Source: Culturomica sp. (GTDB lineage Bacteria > Bacteroidota > Bacteroidia > Bacteroidales > Marinifilaceae). From it: a DNA stretch of 52,813 bases. Positions 1 to 7,402 of the stretch are shown here, piece by piece. The position numbers and the translations under genes are program-made. Position 1 is the first letter of the stretch. Every line of letters starts with the position of its first letter. A model generated the notes under the pieces. The model made no database searches, was not told where the DNA came from, and was given only the letters and a program-made list of their open reading frames with translations. The DNA lies in the NCBI GenBank assembly GCA_031262745.1, contig JAISHE010000025.1:1-52813 (forward strand), in the 5' to 3' direction.

Positions 1-1269
1 CCTACAGTGAGCACTCAGGCGGTAACAAACAAAGATATTGTTGCCGGTACTGCCACTTTCAACGGCACCATTCTAACCGCAGGTAACCTTGAAATTACGG
101 AGCGCGGCTTTGTTTATGCTACCACAACAAGCCCTACTCTTGACGATAGCAAGGTTATAGCCACCGGCACGGATGTGGGAGCTTTTAATGTAGACACAAC
201 AGATTTTGCCGAAGGCAATGTATATTATGTGCGTGCGTATGCCACTAATAGCAAAGGCACGGTTTATGGCAATGAGGTAAGTGTGGATTTCAATGTAGTT
301 ATGCCTACTGTTAGCACGCAAGCAGTTACCAACAAAAATATAGCCACCGGTACTGCCACTTTTAATGGTACAATTCTAACCGTCGGCGATCCTGCCTACA
401 CGGAGCGTGGCTTTGTGCATGCCACAACGGCAAATCCTACTCTTGGCAATAGCAAAGTTATAGCCACCGGCACGGGTATGGGAGCTTTCAATGCAAACGT
501 AACAGGTATTACGGAAGGCAATGTATATTATGTTCGTGCTTATGCCACCAATAGCAAAGGTACGGTGTATGGCAATGAGGTAAGTTTGAACTTGTCCATT
601 TGCGGCATAGATTTCACTGACAGTCGGGATAATCAGGTTTATCCGATAGTTCAAATCGGCACTCAGTGTTGGATGAGTAAAAACATGAGTATAGGCGAGC
701 GTGTAGACGGTTCAAATTACATCACTGCTTATACAGCCGGCATTCAAAAGATATGTTATGATAATTCGGAAAGCAATTGTGATATTTACGGCGGACTTTA
801 CAGTTGGTATGAAACGGTAAACGGCGAAAATTTCGGTAGTATCAAATATGTTAGCGGCAGTTCCACAATGATCCAGGGCATTTGTCCTGACGGTTGGCAT
901 GTTCCAAGCGATGAAGAGTTTAAGACTTTGGAAATGTATCTTGGCATGTCTGCATCATCTGCTAACAGTACTACCTATCGCGGTACGGATGAGGGTACTA
1001 AATTAAAAAGTACTACTGGTTGGTACTCAAACTACTCAAATGGGAATGGCACTAACAGTAGTGGTTGGAACGGGCTTCCGGGTGGCAGCCGGGATGACTC
1101 CGGTGGTTGGTTTTACCGCGTTGGCATGGATGGCAGCTGGTGGTCGTCGTCAGAGGGCAGTTCTTCCGATTATGCGTGGCGCCGGCTTCTGTCCTTTGAA
1201 TATGCCCAAGTCTACCGTTACAGCTACCCTAAGTCGTACGGCTTCTCCGTCCGTTGTTTGCAGAATTAG
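1..1269 (+). CDS. FISUMP-domain surface protein, 5' end outside window
   Basis: The open frame runs in from base 1, so the N-terminus is missing and the GTG at 7 is not a credible start. Two ~100-residue repeats are visible (from bases 1 and 303), each with a TERGFV-type motif and a YYVRAYATNSKGTVYG motif. They resemble the fibronectin-like repeats of large Bacteroidota surface proteins. From base 601 (Cys) a FISUMP domain follows, with QCWMSKNM, CPDGWHVPSDEEF, WWSSSEG and the terminal GFSVRCLQN. FISUMP domains are thought to be C-type-lectin-like. The last ~67 codons differ from the paralogue downstream mainly at first and second codon positions (see findings). The signal peptide is not visible; surface lipoprotein by analogy with the next gene. 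The ligand is unknown. Confidence 0.85.
   Translation, partial: PTVSTQAVTNKDIVAGTATFNGTILTAGNLEITERGFVYATTTSPTLDDSKVIATGTDVGAFNVDTTDFAEGNVYYVRAYATNSKGTVYGNEVSVDFNVVMPTVSTQAVTNKNIATGTATFNGTILTVGDPAYTERGFVHATTANPTLGNSKVIATGTGMGAFNANVTGITEGNVYYVRAYATNSKGTVYGNEVSLNLSICGIDFTDSRDNQVYPIVQIGTQCWMSKNMSIGERVDGSNYITAYTAGIQKICYDNSESNCDIYGGLYSWYETVNGENFGSIKYVSGSSTMIQGICPDGWHVPSDEEFKTLEMYLGMSASSANSTTYRGTDEGTKLKSTTGWYSNYSNGNGTNSSGWNGLPGGSRDDSGGWFYRVGMDGSWWSSSEGSSSDYAWRRLLSFEYAQVYRYSYPKSYGFSVRCLQN
1066..1266 (+). other. Variable-region-like 3' end of FISUMP gene 1
   Basis: This segment runs from the Trp codon at 1066 to the last codon. It aligns with 3900-4082 of the next FISUMP gene, with shared ends (GGTTGG at the start, CCGTCCGTTGT near the stop) and scattered replacements between them. 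Varying codons mostly end in C or T, such as agc/tgc, gat/tat, gac/ttc, tac/cac and cgc/gac. This is the pattern left when AAC or AAT codons of a DGR template are mutated at adenines. No template repeat or reverse transcriptase is in the window, so the DGR assignment is inference. Confidence 0.5.
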
Positions 1270-1319
1270 CGGGTGGAAGAGCGCAGTAAAAGGCAAAACG
1301 ATGATAAAAACATAATAAT
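1270..1319 (+). repeat. Conserved post-stop spacer, copy 1
   Basis: The bases after the first FISUMP stop codon are nearly the same as those after the second (4086-4137). Shared blocks include TTAGCGGGTGG across the stop, AGAGCGCAG, and AAAAGGCAAAACGATGATAA. Both copies lead directly into an ATG followed by similar codons. Non-coding sequence this conserved suggests that FISUMP genes and their spacers duplicated as whole cassettes. It could also act as recombination homology or as the 3' flank of a DGR target. Confidence 0.6.
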
Positions 1320-4085
1320 ATGAAAAATAGGATTTTTAATTACATTACATTAGCTATTGCGCTGATGTTTTTAGCAGGTTGCTCTGCTAAGGATGCGGAA
1401 ATAGCGGAGCCGAGCAGTATATACGGCGTAGTAAGCGATAAAGCAACGGGAGAGCCTGTAAGTTCGGCAGGAGTTTCTTTAAGTCCCACAGGAGCAAAGA
1501 CCGTAACAGGGAGTGAGGGACAGTATGAGTTTGCCGAATTGGAAGCAGGTGATTACAAAATCAATGTAACCAAGACAGGCTATAAAGACCTGATTGATTG
1601 GGCTATCAATGTTAGGGAAGGCAAAACCAATAAGGGTGATGTACAGATAGAGAAACTTCCTGCTGTATTGCGAGTTACTAACAGCAATGGTGTTGATATT
1701 GACACACTTGATATTGGCAGCAGTGCAGGCGTTACCACTGCCAACTTCAATATCTTTAACGACGGCGTGGTTGTTTTGGAGTGGAGCATAGTGGAGTCGA
1801 GCGATTGGATTACAGCTTTGAGCGAAACGGAAGGCACCCTTGAATCGGGCAAAACGCAGGGAATAATCATCACCATTGACCGCAGTAAGCTTTTGGCAGG
1901 AGTCAATGTTACTAAACTTCATATCAGTTCCAATGCCGGTAGCGGTAGTAAGGAAATAACGGTTATAGCAATGGATACACGTCCTTTGGTGAGCGTGGAG
2001 AGTGCGACAAATGTATCTACCACAACGGCAACATTGAACGGAACGATCTTGTCTGCCGGTACACCTATGTATACCGAAAGAGGGTTTGTGTATGATACAT
2101 TGCCTACGCCTACTTTGGCAACCACCCAAAGGAAGATTTCACTCACATCCACCGAAGGAGACAACTATTCCGCCGGTATAACAGATCTACATCAAGGCAC
2201 CAGATACTATGTGCGGGCTTATGCCGTTAACACATCCGGCACGGCGTACAGCACGAATGAAGTGGATTTCACCACGCAAGTGTTGCTTCCTACTTTGACA
2301 ACCCAAGCCACAACCAACAGAAACGTTGTTGCCGGCACTGCCACATTCAACGGCACAATCCTAACCGTAGGCGACCCTGCTTACACGGAGCGCGGTTTTG
2401 TTTATGCCACCACAGCAAATCCTACGCTTGATAATACAAAAGTTGTCGTTTCCGGCACGGGTACGGGAGCTTTCAATGCAAACGTAACAGGTCTCACGGA
2501 GGGCAGCACTTATCATGTTCGTGCTTATGTCACCAACAGAAATGGTACGGTTTACGGAGAGGGAATCTCATTTGCTTTTATAGCCACACTGCCTACAGTA
2601 AGCACTCAGGCAGTAACCAACAAAAACATTGCCGGCGGCACTGCTACTTTCAACGGTACGCTTATAAGTGTCGGCGATCCTGCCTGCACTGAGCGTGGTT
2701 TTGTCTACGGCACATCGCATAATCCCACAGTGGATGCTACAAAAATAACCGTATCGGGTAACACAGCTGGTGCATTTAGTGCAAATGCTACAGGCATATC
2801 CGAAGGTGCAACGTATTATGTTCGTGCTTACGCCGTTAACAGTAAGGGCTCAGTTTATGGAGAGGAGGTAAGTTTGGATTTCAATGCCGTTATGCCTACA
2901 GTAAGCACTCAGGAAGTAACAAACAAAAACATAACCGCCGGTACCGCCACCTTTAACGGCACAATCCTTACAGTAGGCGATCCTGCCTACACGGAGCGCG
3001 GTTTTGTCTACGGCACATCGCATAATCCCACCACAGATGCTACAAAAATAACCGTATCGGGTAGCTCAGCGGGTGCATTTAGTGCAAATGCAGGCATATC
3101 CGAAGGTGCAACGTATTATGTTCGTGCTTACGCCACCAACAGTAACGGTACTGTTTATGGAGAGGAGGTAAGTTTGGATTTCAATGCCGTTATGCCTACA
3201 GTAAGCACTCAGGAAGTAACAAACAAAAACATAGCCGCCGGTACCGCCACCTTTAACGGCACAATCCTTACAGTAGGCGATCCTGCCTACACGGAGCGCG
3301 GTTTTGTCTACGGCACATCACCTAATCCCACAGTAGATGATGCTACAAAAACAACGGTATCGGGTAGCACAGCGGGTGCATTTAGTTCTGTTGTAACAGG
3401 TCTTGTAGAAGGTGCAATATATTATATTCGTGCTTATGCTACTAATAGCAAAGGCACTGTGTATGGTAATGAGGTAGTAATTTTCGACTTTTTCACTTGC
3501 GGCGTAGACTTCCCCGACAGTCGCGACAGCAAGACTTATCCTACGGTTCTAATCGGCACCCAGTGTTGGATGAGTAAAAACATGAATATAGGTACGCGTG
3601 TAGCCGGTTCAGATTACAACACTGACCAGACGGCGGGTATTCAAAAGATATGTTATGAGAATGATGAAAGCTATTGTGATACTTACGGCGGTCTTTATAA
3701 TTGGCATGAAACTATAAACGGCGAAAATTCCGGCAGTATCAAATATGTTAGCGGCAGTTCCACAATGATTCAGGGTATATGTCCCGACGGTTGGCATGTT
3801 CCGAGCGATGATGAGTTCAATAGATTAGAAGGTTATCTTGGTGAGGATGCAGGTCGCAAATTAAAGAGTACTACTTTTGGTGGCACCAATACTTCGGGTT
3901 GGAGCGGTCTTCTGGGTGGCTGCCGGTATTTCTCCGGTGGTACGTTCCACGACGGTGGCGCGTACGGATACTGGTGGTCGTCTTCAGATGCGCGTACCCG
4001 GTATCTGGTTGACGGCTACGCTGCAGTCTACCGTGACGGCCACAATACTTTTCACGGCTTGTCCGTCCGTTGTCTGCAGAATTAG
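1320..4085 (+). CDS. FISUMP-domain surface lipoprotein with five fibronectin-like repeats
   Basis: A 921-residue predicted lipoprotein. The signal peptide ends in LAGC (Cys21). Domains in order: a carboxypeptidase-regulatory-like fold at about 33-90 (GVVSDKATGEPVSSAGV); a BACON-like beta domain at about 118-215; five ~100-residue repeats starting near 221, 323, 424, 525 and 625, each with ERGFVY and YYVRAY motifs; and a C-terminal FISUMP domain from Cys727 ending SVRCLQN. Repeats 3 and 4 share about 140 nearly identical bases at the DNA level (2880-3020 and 3180-3320). One repeat lacks a residue (SANAGI against SANATGI). The layout suggests a stalk carrying a lectin-like binding head at the cell surface. 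The start follows a 50-bp spacer after the preceding FISUMP gene, so the two may be co-transcribed. Confidence 0.88.
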   Translation: MKNRIFNYITLAIALMFLAGCSAKDAEIAEPSSIYGVVSDKATGEPVSSAGVSLSPTGAKTVTGSEGQYEFAELEAGDYKINVTKTGYKDLIDWAINVREGKTNKGDVQIEKLPAVLRVTNSNGVDIDTLDIGSSAGVTTANFNIFNDGVVVLEWSIVESSDWITALSETEGTLESGKTQGIIITIDRSKLLAGVNVTKLHISSNAGSGSKEITVIAMDTRPLVSVESATNVSTTTATLNGTILSAGTPMYTERGFVYDTLPTPTLATTQRKISLTSTEGDNYSAGITDLHQGTRYYVRAYAVNTSGTAYSTNEVDFTTQVLLPTLTTQATTNRNVVAGTATFNGTILTVGDPAYTERGFVYATTANPTLDNTKVVVSGTGTGAFNANVTGLTEGSTYHVRAYVTNRNGTVYGEGISFAFIATLPTVSTQAVTNKNIAGGTATFNGTLISVGDPACTERGFVYGTSHNPTVDATKITVSGNTAGAFSANATGISEGATYYVRAYAVNSKGSVYGEEVSLDFNAVMPTVSTQEVTNKNITAGTATFNGTILTVGDPAYTERGFVYGTSHNPTTDATKITVSGSSAGAFSANAGISEGATYYVRAYATNSNGTVYGEEVSLDFNAVMPTVSTQEVTNKNIAAGTATFNGTILTVGDPAYTERGFVYGTSPNPTVDDATKTTVSGSTAGAFSSVVTGLVEGAIYYIRAYATNSKGTVYGNEVVIFDFFTCGVDFPDSRDSKTYPTVLIGTQCWMSKNMNIGTRVAGSDYNTDQTAGIQKICYENDESYCDTYGGLYNWHETINGENSGSIKYVSGSSTMIQGICPDGWHVPSDDEFNRLEGYLGEDAGRKLKSTTFGGTNTSGWSGLLGGCRYFSGGTFHDGGAYGYWWSSSDARTRYLVDGYAAVYRDGHNTFHGLSVRCLQN
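3900..4082 (+). other. Variable-region-like 3' end of FISUMP gene 2
   Basis: Counterpart of 1066-1266. In the first 29 aligned codons, through TGGTGG and the Ser codons, I count 22 base differences from gene 1: 9 at first, 8 at second and 5 at third codon positions. Protein-coding divergence under purifying selection would favour third positions. Near the stop both copies share CCGTCCGTTGT and GCAGAATTAGCGGGTGG, which would correspond to the fixed 3' anchor of a DGR variable region. Confidence 0.5.
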
Positions 4086-4137
4086 CGGGTGGGGTAGAGC
4101 GCAGCAAAAGGCAAAACGATGATAAAAACAGAATGAT

Positions 4138-4182
4138 ATGAGGAACAGTATTTTAAATAATAACATAACAAAAAATAGATAA
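4138..4182 (+). pseudogene. Remnant 5' end of a third FISUMP-type gene
   Basis: After the second post-stop spacer an ATG opens a 14-codon frame (MRNSILNNNITKNR) that stops at 4182. It aligns with the start of the 921-residue FISUMP lipoprotein (MKNRIFNYIT) and sits at the same distance from the shared spacer. I read it as the start of a lost third cassette, broken by a stop just before the next gene. It could instead serve as a short leader peptide for that gene. Confidence 0.4.
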
Positions 4183-4184
4183 TT

Positions 4185-4997
4185 ATGGCAAAATCAATAT
4201 CAGAATTATACATCAATACGATGAGAAAAAAATATACGAGAAAGTATACTGCTTGGGAACCGGATAAACACTACAATTTGGGTGATTACGGCTTTTTAAA
4301 GGATAATATTTTTGAGTATCAGGGCAATGTAACGCAGTTAAGCGATGATTTCAAATTTGAAATTGACAAAGACCCCACACCTTCCGATAAGGATTATAGT
4401 TTTGGAACAAAGAAGAACATCAAAACAGAAGGGGAAATTACAATTGATGTTATCAAAGGAGTGAATGTGTCTACAAAATTCAGTATAGAATTTTCAAATG
4501 CAGGTTCAATTGTTTACGAAGCAAAAAATGTTTCCACACATAGAATTGCCGATATTGCTGCTTTAGGTGTACAGATCAAAAAATTCAAAGATTTAAAAAT
4601 ATTAGGTAAAAATGGAGTTGAATGGGATAATAACTATGTTGTAATTACTGAGATAGATATTGCTGAAAGTGCAACTATTATGTTATCTAACACGAAGGGG
4701 TCGGAAGTTTGTTTTGCAGTTAAAGGCGATATAGGGATAGCTGACTTTAAATTGTCCGACCCTAAGTTAGGTTGGAAAATCACATCGGAAACAGGCGAGA
4801 TAGTAAAATATATTGCTAAAGAAGGAGTAACACCATTCTTTCGTCTGATGGGATTAAAGCGCAGCATTTTAGGTAATAAATTTTCAAGCAGAAAACTTGC
4901 AATGAACTCAAATATCATCGATCCTTTAAATAAATTTACTGAAAATATAGATTTTGTTGCGGTTGAAAACCGTAGGAATTGGACATATGAAGAATAA
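4185..4997 (+). CDS. Cytosolic protein of unknown family, 270 residues
   Basis: I do not recognise a named family. The protein has no signal peptide or membrane segment. Near the N-terminus is a compact block with TAWEP, then NLGDYGFL and FEYQGNV. Further on come WDNNYVVITEIDIAES and a GVTPFFRL motif at about residue 220. Sequence alternation suggests a mostly beta-strand core. The start at 4185 follows the stop of a 14-codon frame by two bases. Upstream lies a FISUMP cassette remnant and downstream, at 5064-5094, a scrap of a FISUMP 3' end, so the gene appears to occupy the place of a lost FISUMP cassette. An effector, immunity or defence role is possible from the setting, but nothing in the sequence proves it. 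Confidence 0.7.
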   Translation: MAKSISELYINTMRKKYTRKYTAWEPDKHYNLGDYGFLKDNIFEYQGNVTQLSDDFKFEIDKDPTPSDKDYSFGTKKNIKTEGEITIDVIKGVNVSTKFSIEFSNAGSIVYEAKNVSTHRIADIAALGVQIKKFKDLKILGKNGVEWDNNYVVITEIDIAESATIMLSNTKGSEVCFAVKGDIGIADFKLSDPKLGWKITSETGEIVKYIAKEGVTPFFRLMGLKRSILGNKFSSRKLAMNSNIIDPLNKFTENIDFVAVENRRNWTYEE

Positions 4998-5063
4998 GTT
5001 GCTGCTTTCACAAATATAAAATCGCACAATCGTTCAATAACAAAAAAACATTCCATTGTCGGA

Positions 5064-5094
5064 TGTTCGTCCTTGTCTGCTGAATTAGCGGGTG
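5064..5094 (+). repeat. Decayed FISUMP 3'-end copy
   Basis: About 31 bases match the end of FISUMP gene 2, around TGTCCGTCCGTTGTCTGC and AATTAGCGGGTG, with two mismatches and one missing base. No FISUMP frame leads into it. It is the third copy of this terminal segment in 5 kb. Confidence 0.55.
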
Positions 5095-5123
5095 CTTGGC
5101 GGCGACCTGCGGCGGCGGAGATG

Positions 5124-5384
5124 TCGCTTTTCGGGCGAAGAATATGTAGGGGCGTATGGCATACGCCCAAAATACGCAACATCAACATCGGGCGTATGCC
5201 ATACGCCCGTACATCCGGAGAGTTTGCGAACATGTTCGTAGGAGCTGCCGCAGGTCGCGCTGCGCTTGGCACTGCGGTTATGCAGATGTCGCCCTTCGGG
5301 CGAATATGTAGGGGCAACCCTTGTGGTTGCCCAAAATAACAGTGGGGTAACATACAATAGGGCAACCGCAAGGGTTGCCCCTAC
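5124..5384. repeat. Composite palindromic repeat cluster, locus 1
   Basis: The intergenic stretch 4998-5500 holds no credible gene; frames crossing it are repeat-driven. Perfect or near-perfect hairpins are: TCGC-TTTTC-GGGCGA (5124-5138) and TCGCCC-TTC-GGGCGA (5289-5303); GGGCGTAT/ATACGCCC at 5150-5168 and 5190-5208; GGGCAACC/GGTTGCCC at 5312-5332 and 5360-5380. Hairpins of the last two types come as inverted pairs with GTAGGGG or CCCCTAC at the outer edges, like small non-autonomous elements. A GGGCGTAT hairpin recurs at 45476-45494. The cluster lies between convergent genes. Confidence 0.75.
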
Positions 5385-5443
5385 GATTTGCAAAATACCA
5401 TGAAAATGGTTGGACGTATGGCATCTGTCCGATGTGTAGAGGT

Positions 5444-5490
5444 CGGCTCGTAGAGCCTGATTTTCATAACCTCAGGTCATCGACCTGAGG
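5444..5490. repeat. 47-bp dispersed double-hairpin repeat, copy 1
   Basis: Two hairpins, GGCTC-GTA-GAGCC (5445-5457) and a nine-pair stem CCTCAGGTC/GACCTGAGG (5470-5490), are joined by TGATTTTCATAA. The same arrangement occurs at 45521-45567 with three base differences. It lies 11 bases past the stop of the Fic gene, so it could act as a 3'-end RNA structure for transcripts from either side. Confidence 0.7.
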
Positions 5491-5500
5491 AGGATAGGGT

Positions 5501-6385
5501 TTATTCGTTCTCTTCGTAATAGTAGGAGTAGTCAATTCCCTTCATAAACATTTCACGACTGTCGATTTCGTCGGTGAGGGCATTCTTCAACAATTTCTTA
5601 AGCGGTGCGCTTTCAATTCCGCTAACGACCATTGCATTTAGGTAATCCTTTTTGCCGATTTGACTCCAATCCACGCATTTTTTCAGACGTTTCTTAAAAA
5701 TCAAATCAAGCCAAATACGTGTGCTCCTGCCGTTGCCTTCCATAAACGGGTGGGCGATGTTCATTTCGATATATTTGTCAACGATTTCGTCGAATGTGTT
5801 TTCCGGCATTTCTTCTATTTGCTTCAATGTGTTGCCGAGAAAACGTGCAACGGCAAAGTGGAACCCGCCCTTTGAAATATTATGTTGTCTGATTTGCCCC
5901 GCAAAGTCATATAATCCGCCGAACAGGAAAGCATGAATTTGCTGCAAACCTTTTGCCGTGCCCACCGGAATTTGATCAATCATGTTGCTTTCTATTAAGG
6001 TATAAGCTTTTTTCTTGCTTTGCCCGTCTATGCTGTTGTCGCTGTATGTGAACCAGTCTAAAAACTTCATAGCTCTTGTGTTGGGGAAGTTTTTTGCAAG
6101 TTCAATAACACCGTCGCTGTCAAGAGTGTCGGACAAACGCCTTTTTTCGTCTTGTGCAAGAAATTTGAACTTGTGAGTAGCACTCACAAGTTGGTTACCT
6201 TCTTTCATAAGTTTTCTTTTAAACCAACGCCAATAATTATTTGCTTTATTATAATCGTCTTGCTCATTAAGCACGGCAATGACGTCAATCACATTAAACC
6301 ACCATTTGTTGTTTTCATCGTCCCATACGGCACGCACCTCCCTGTCGCCAAAGAACCGGATTGATATTTTTCTACCTTTATCCAT
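5501..6385 (-). CDS. Bro-N / Fic-domain protein, probable AMPylating enzyme
   Basis: Residues ~8-110 resemble the Bro-N domain of phage antirepressors and RhuM-like proteins ([20 protein letters not shown]). The C-terminal half is a Fic domain with the flap region [18 protein letters not shown] and the catalytic motif [12 protein letters not shown] at 212-223, which keeps the His, Glu/Asn and Arg residues needed to transfer AMP from ATP to a protein hydroxyl. Just before the core, YTLIESN (128-134) looks like a weakened version of the inhibitory [S/T]xxxE[G/N] helix. No separate small antitoxin gene is next to it. It is the last gene of a minus-strand run, 57 bases after the glycosyltransferase. 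The target is unknown; a toxin or regulatory role is inference. Confidence 0.85.
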   Translation of the reverse strand: MDKGRKISIRFFGDREVRAVWDDENNKWWFNVIDVIAVLNEQDDYNKANNYWRWFKRKLMKEGNQLVSATHKFKFLAQDEKRRLSDTLDSDGVIELAKNFPNTRAMKFLDWFTYSDNSIDGQSKKKAYTLIESNMIDQIPVGTAKGLQQIHAFLFGGLYDFAGQIRQHNISKGGFHFAVARFLGNTLKQIEEMPENTFDEIVDKYIEMNIAHPFMEGNGRSTRIWLDLIFKKRLKKCVDWSQIGKKDYLNAMVVSGIESAPLKKLLKNALTDEIDSREMFMKGIDYSYYYEENE

Positions 6386-6442
6386 ATTGTGTAAATGTTA
6401 AAAGGATTTATTGAGAATCTTTGATACCGTAGTTGTTAAAGT

Positions 6443-7390
6443 TTAAATTTTCTTATCAATTACATAATCGTTGCGATTTGAAGCGGAACGGGAAATTAAT
6501 TCCGCAAGGAAACCTGCAAGGAAAAGTTGGGTACCCAAAATCATGCCCGTCAGAGCAATGTAGAAATAAGGAGTGCTTGTGATTAAGGGGGCAGGGTGTC
6601 CGCTTTTTAGGTAGAAATATTTTGTTACGCCGATACCGACGATTGCCATTAAGCTAATCAGGAATAAAAGCGTGCCCAAGGAACCGAAAAAGTGCATGGG
6701 CTTTTTTGAAAAGCGGGAAATGAACGAAATGGAAAGCAAGTCGAGGAAACCGTTGATAAAGCGGTTGATGCCGAATTTGCTTACGCCGAATTTACGGGCA
6801 CGGTGGATGACGACTTTTTCGCCGATTGTCGTGTAGCCGGCTTGTTTTGCAAGCACGGGAATATAACGGTGCATCTCGCCGTAGACTTCAATATCTTTTA
6901 TTACGTTTTTCCTGTATGCCTTCAAACCGCAATTGAAATCGTGCAACTTGATACCGGAAGCAACCCTCGCAGCGGCATTGAATAATTTCGTGGGCATCGT
7001 CTTTGAAATCGGGTCATAACGCTTTTGTTTCCATCCGGAAACCAAGTCATAATGCTCATCTTTAATCATCCTATAAAGTTCCGGAATTTCATCGGGGCTA
7101 TCCTGCAAGTCGGCATCCATTGTGATAACCACATCACCTTCCGCCGATTGAAAACCGCAGTGTAGAGCAGCCGATTTGCCGTAGTTGCGTTTCAATTTGA
7201 TGCCGTGAATGTTGTTATTATCATCCGCAAGTTTTTGAATGACATTCCATGAATTATCTTTGCTGCCGTCGTCGACCATGATGATTTCATAGCTGAAATT
7301 ATTTTTTTTCATAACGTCGGCTATCCACTTTGTCAATTCCGTGATAGATTCTTCTTCGTTATAGAGAGGTACGATTACTGATAAATCCAT
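6443..7390 (-). CDS. Family 2 glycosyltransferase, polyprenyl-phosphate type
   Basis: A 315-residue DPM1/GtrB/ArnC-like enzyme. The GT-A domain has the nucleotide-binding VDDGSKDNS motif (39-47) and the metal-binding DAD (92-94, followed by LQDSPDEI), plus the HDFNCGLKAYR motif. Two C-terminal membrane segments follow (around FFGSLGTLLFLISLMAIVG and FYIALTGMILGTQLFLAGFL). Such enzymes move a sugar from a nucleotide donor to undecaprenyl phosphate at the cytoplasmic membrane for later use in glycan or lipid decoration. It lies 12 bases after the glucosaminidase gene, so they probably share a transcript. The sugar cannot be told from sequence. Confidence 0.9.
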   Translation of the reverse strand: MDLSVIVPLYNEEESITELTKWIADVMKKNNFSYEIIMVDDGSKDNSWNVIQKLADDNNNIHGIKLKRNYGKSAALHCGFQSAEGDVVITMDADLQDSPDEIPELYRMIKDEHYDLVSGWKQKRYDPISKTMPTKLFNAAARVASGIKLHDFNCGLKAYRKNVIKDIEVYGEMHRYIPVLAKQAGYTTIGEKVVIHRARKFGVSKFGINRFINGFLDLLSISFISRFSKKPMHFFGSLGTLLFLISLMAIVGIGVTKYFYLKSGHPAPLITSTPYFYIALTGMILGTQLFLAGFLAELISRSASNRNDYVIDKKI

Positions 7391-7402
7391 ATTGTTGTTA
7401 TT

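Noticed and set aside
1040..1315. Plus-strand frame overlapping the end of FISUMP gene 1 (a similar one at 3877-4122)
   Set aside because: Alternative frame of the GC-richer variable end; no homology, start context or room for it.
4634..5393. Overlapping frames of 88-245 codons on both strands
   Set aside because: They arise from palindromic repeats, which read open in several frames, and from the antisense strand of the 4185-4997 gene.
1..5500. DGR reverse transcriptase or template repeat near the FISUMP genes
   Set aside because: No frame shows reverse-transcriptase motifs such as a YxDD box, and no adenine-rich copy of the variable ends exists in the window. The DGR idea therefore depends on sequence outside it.
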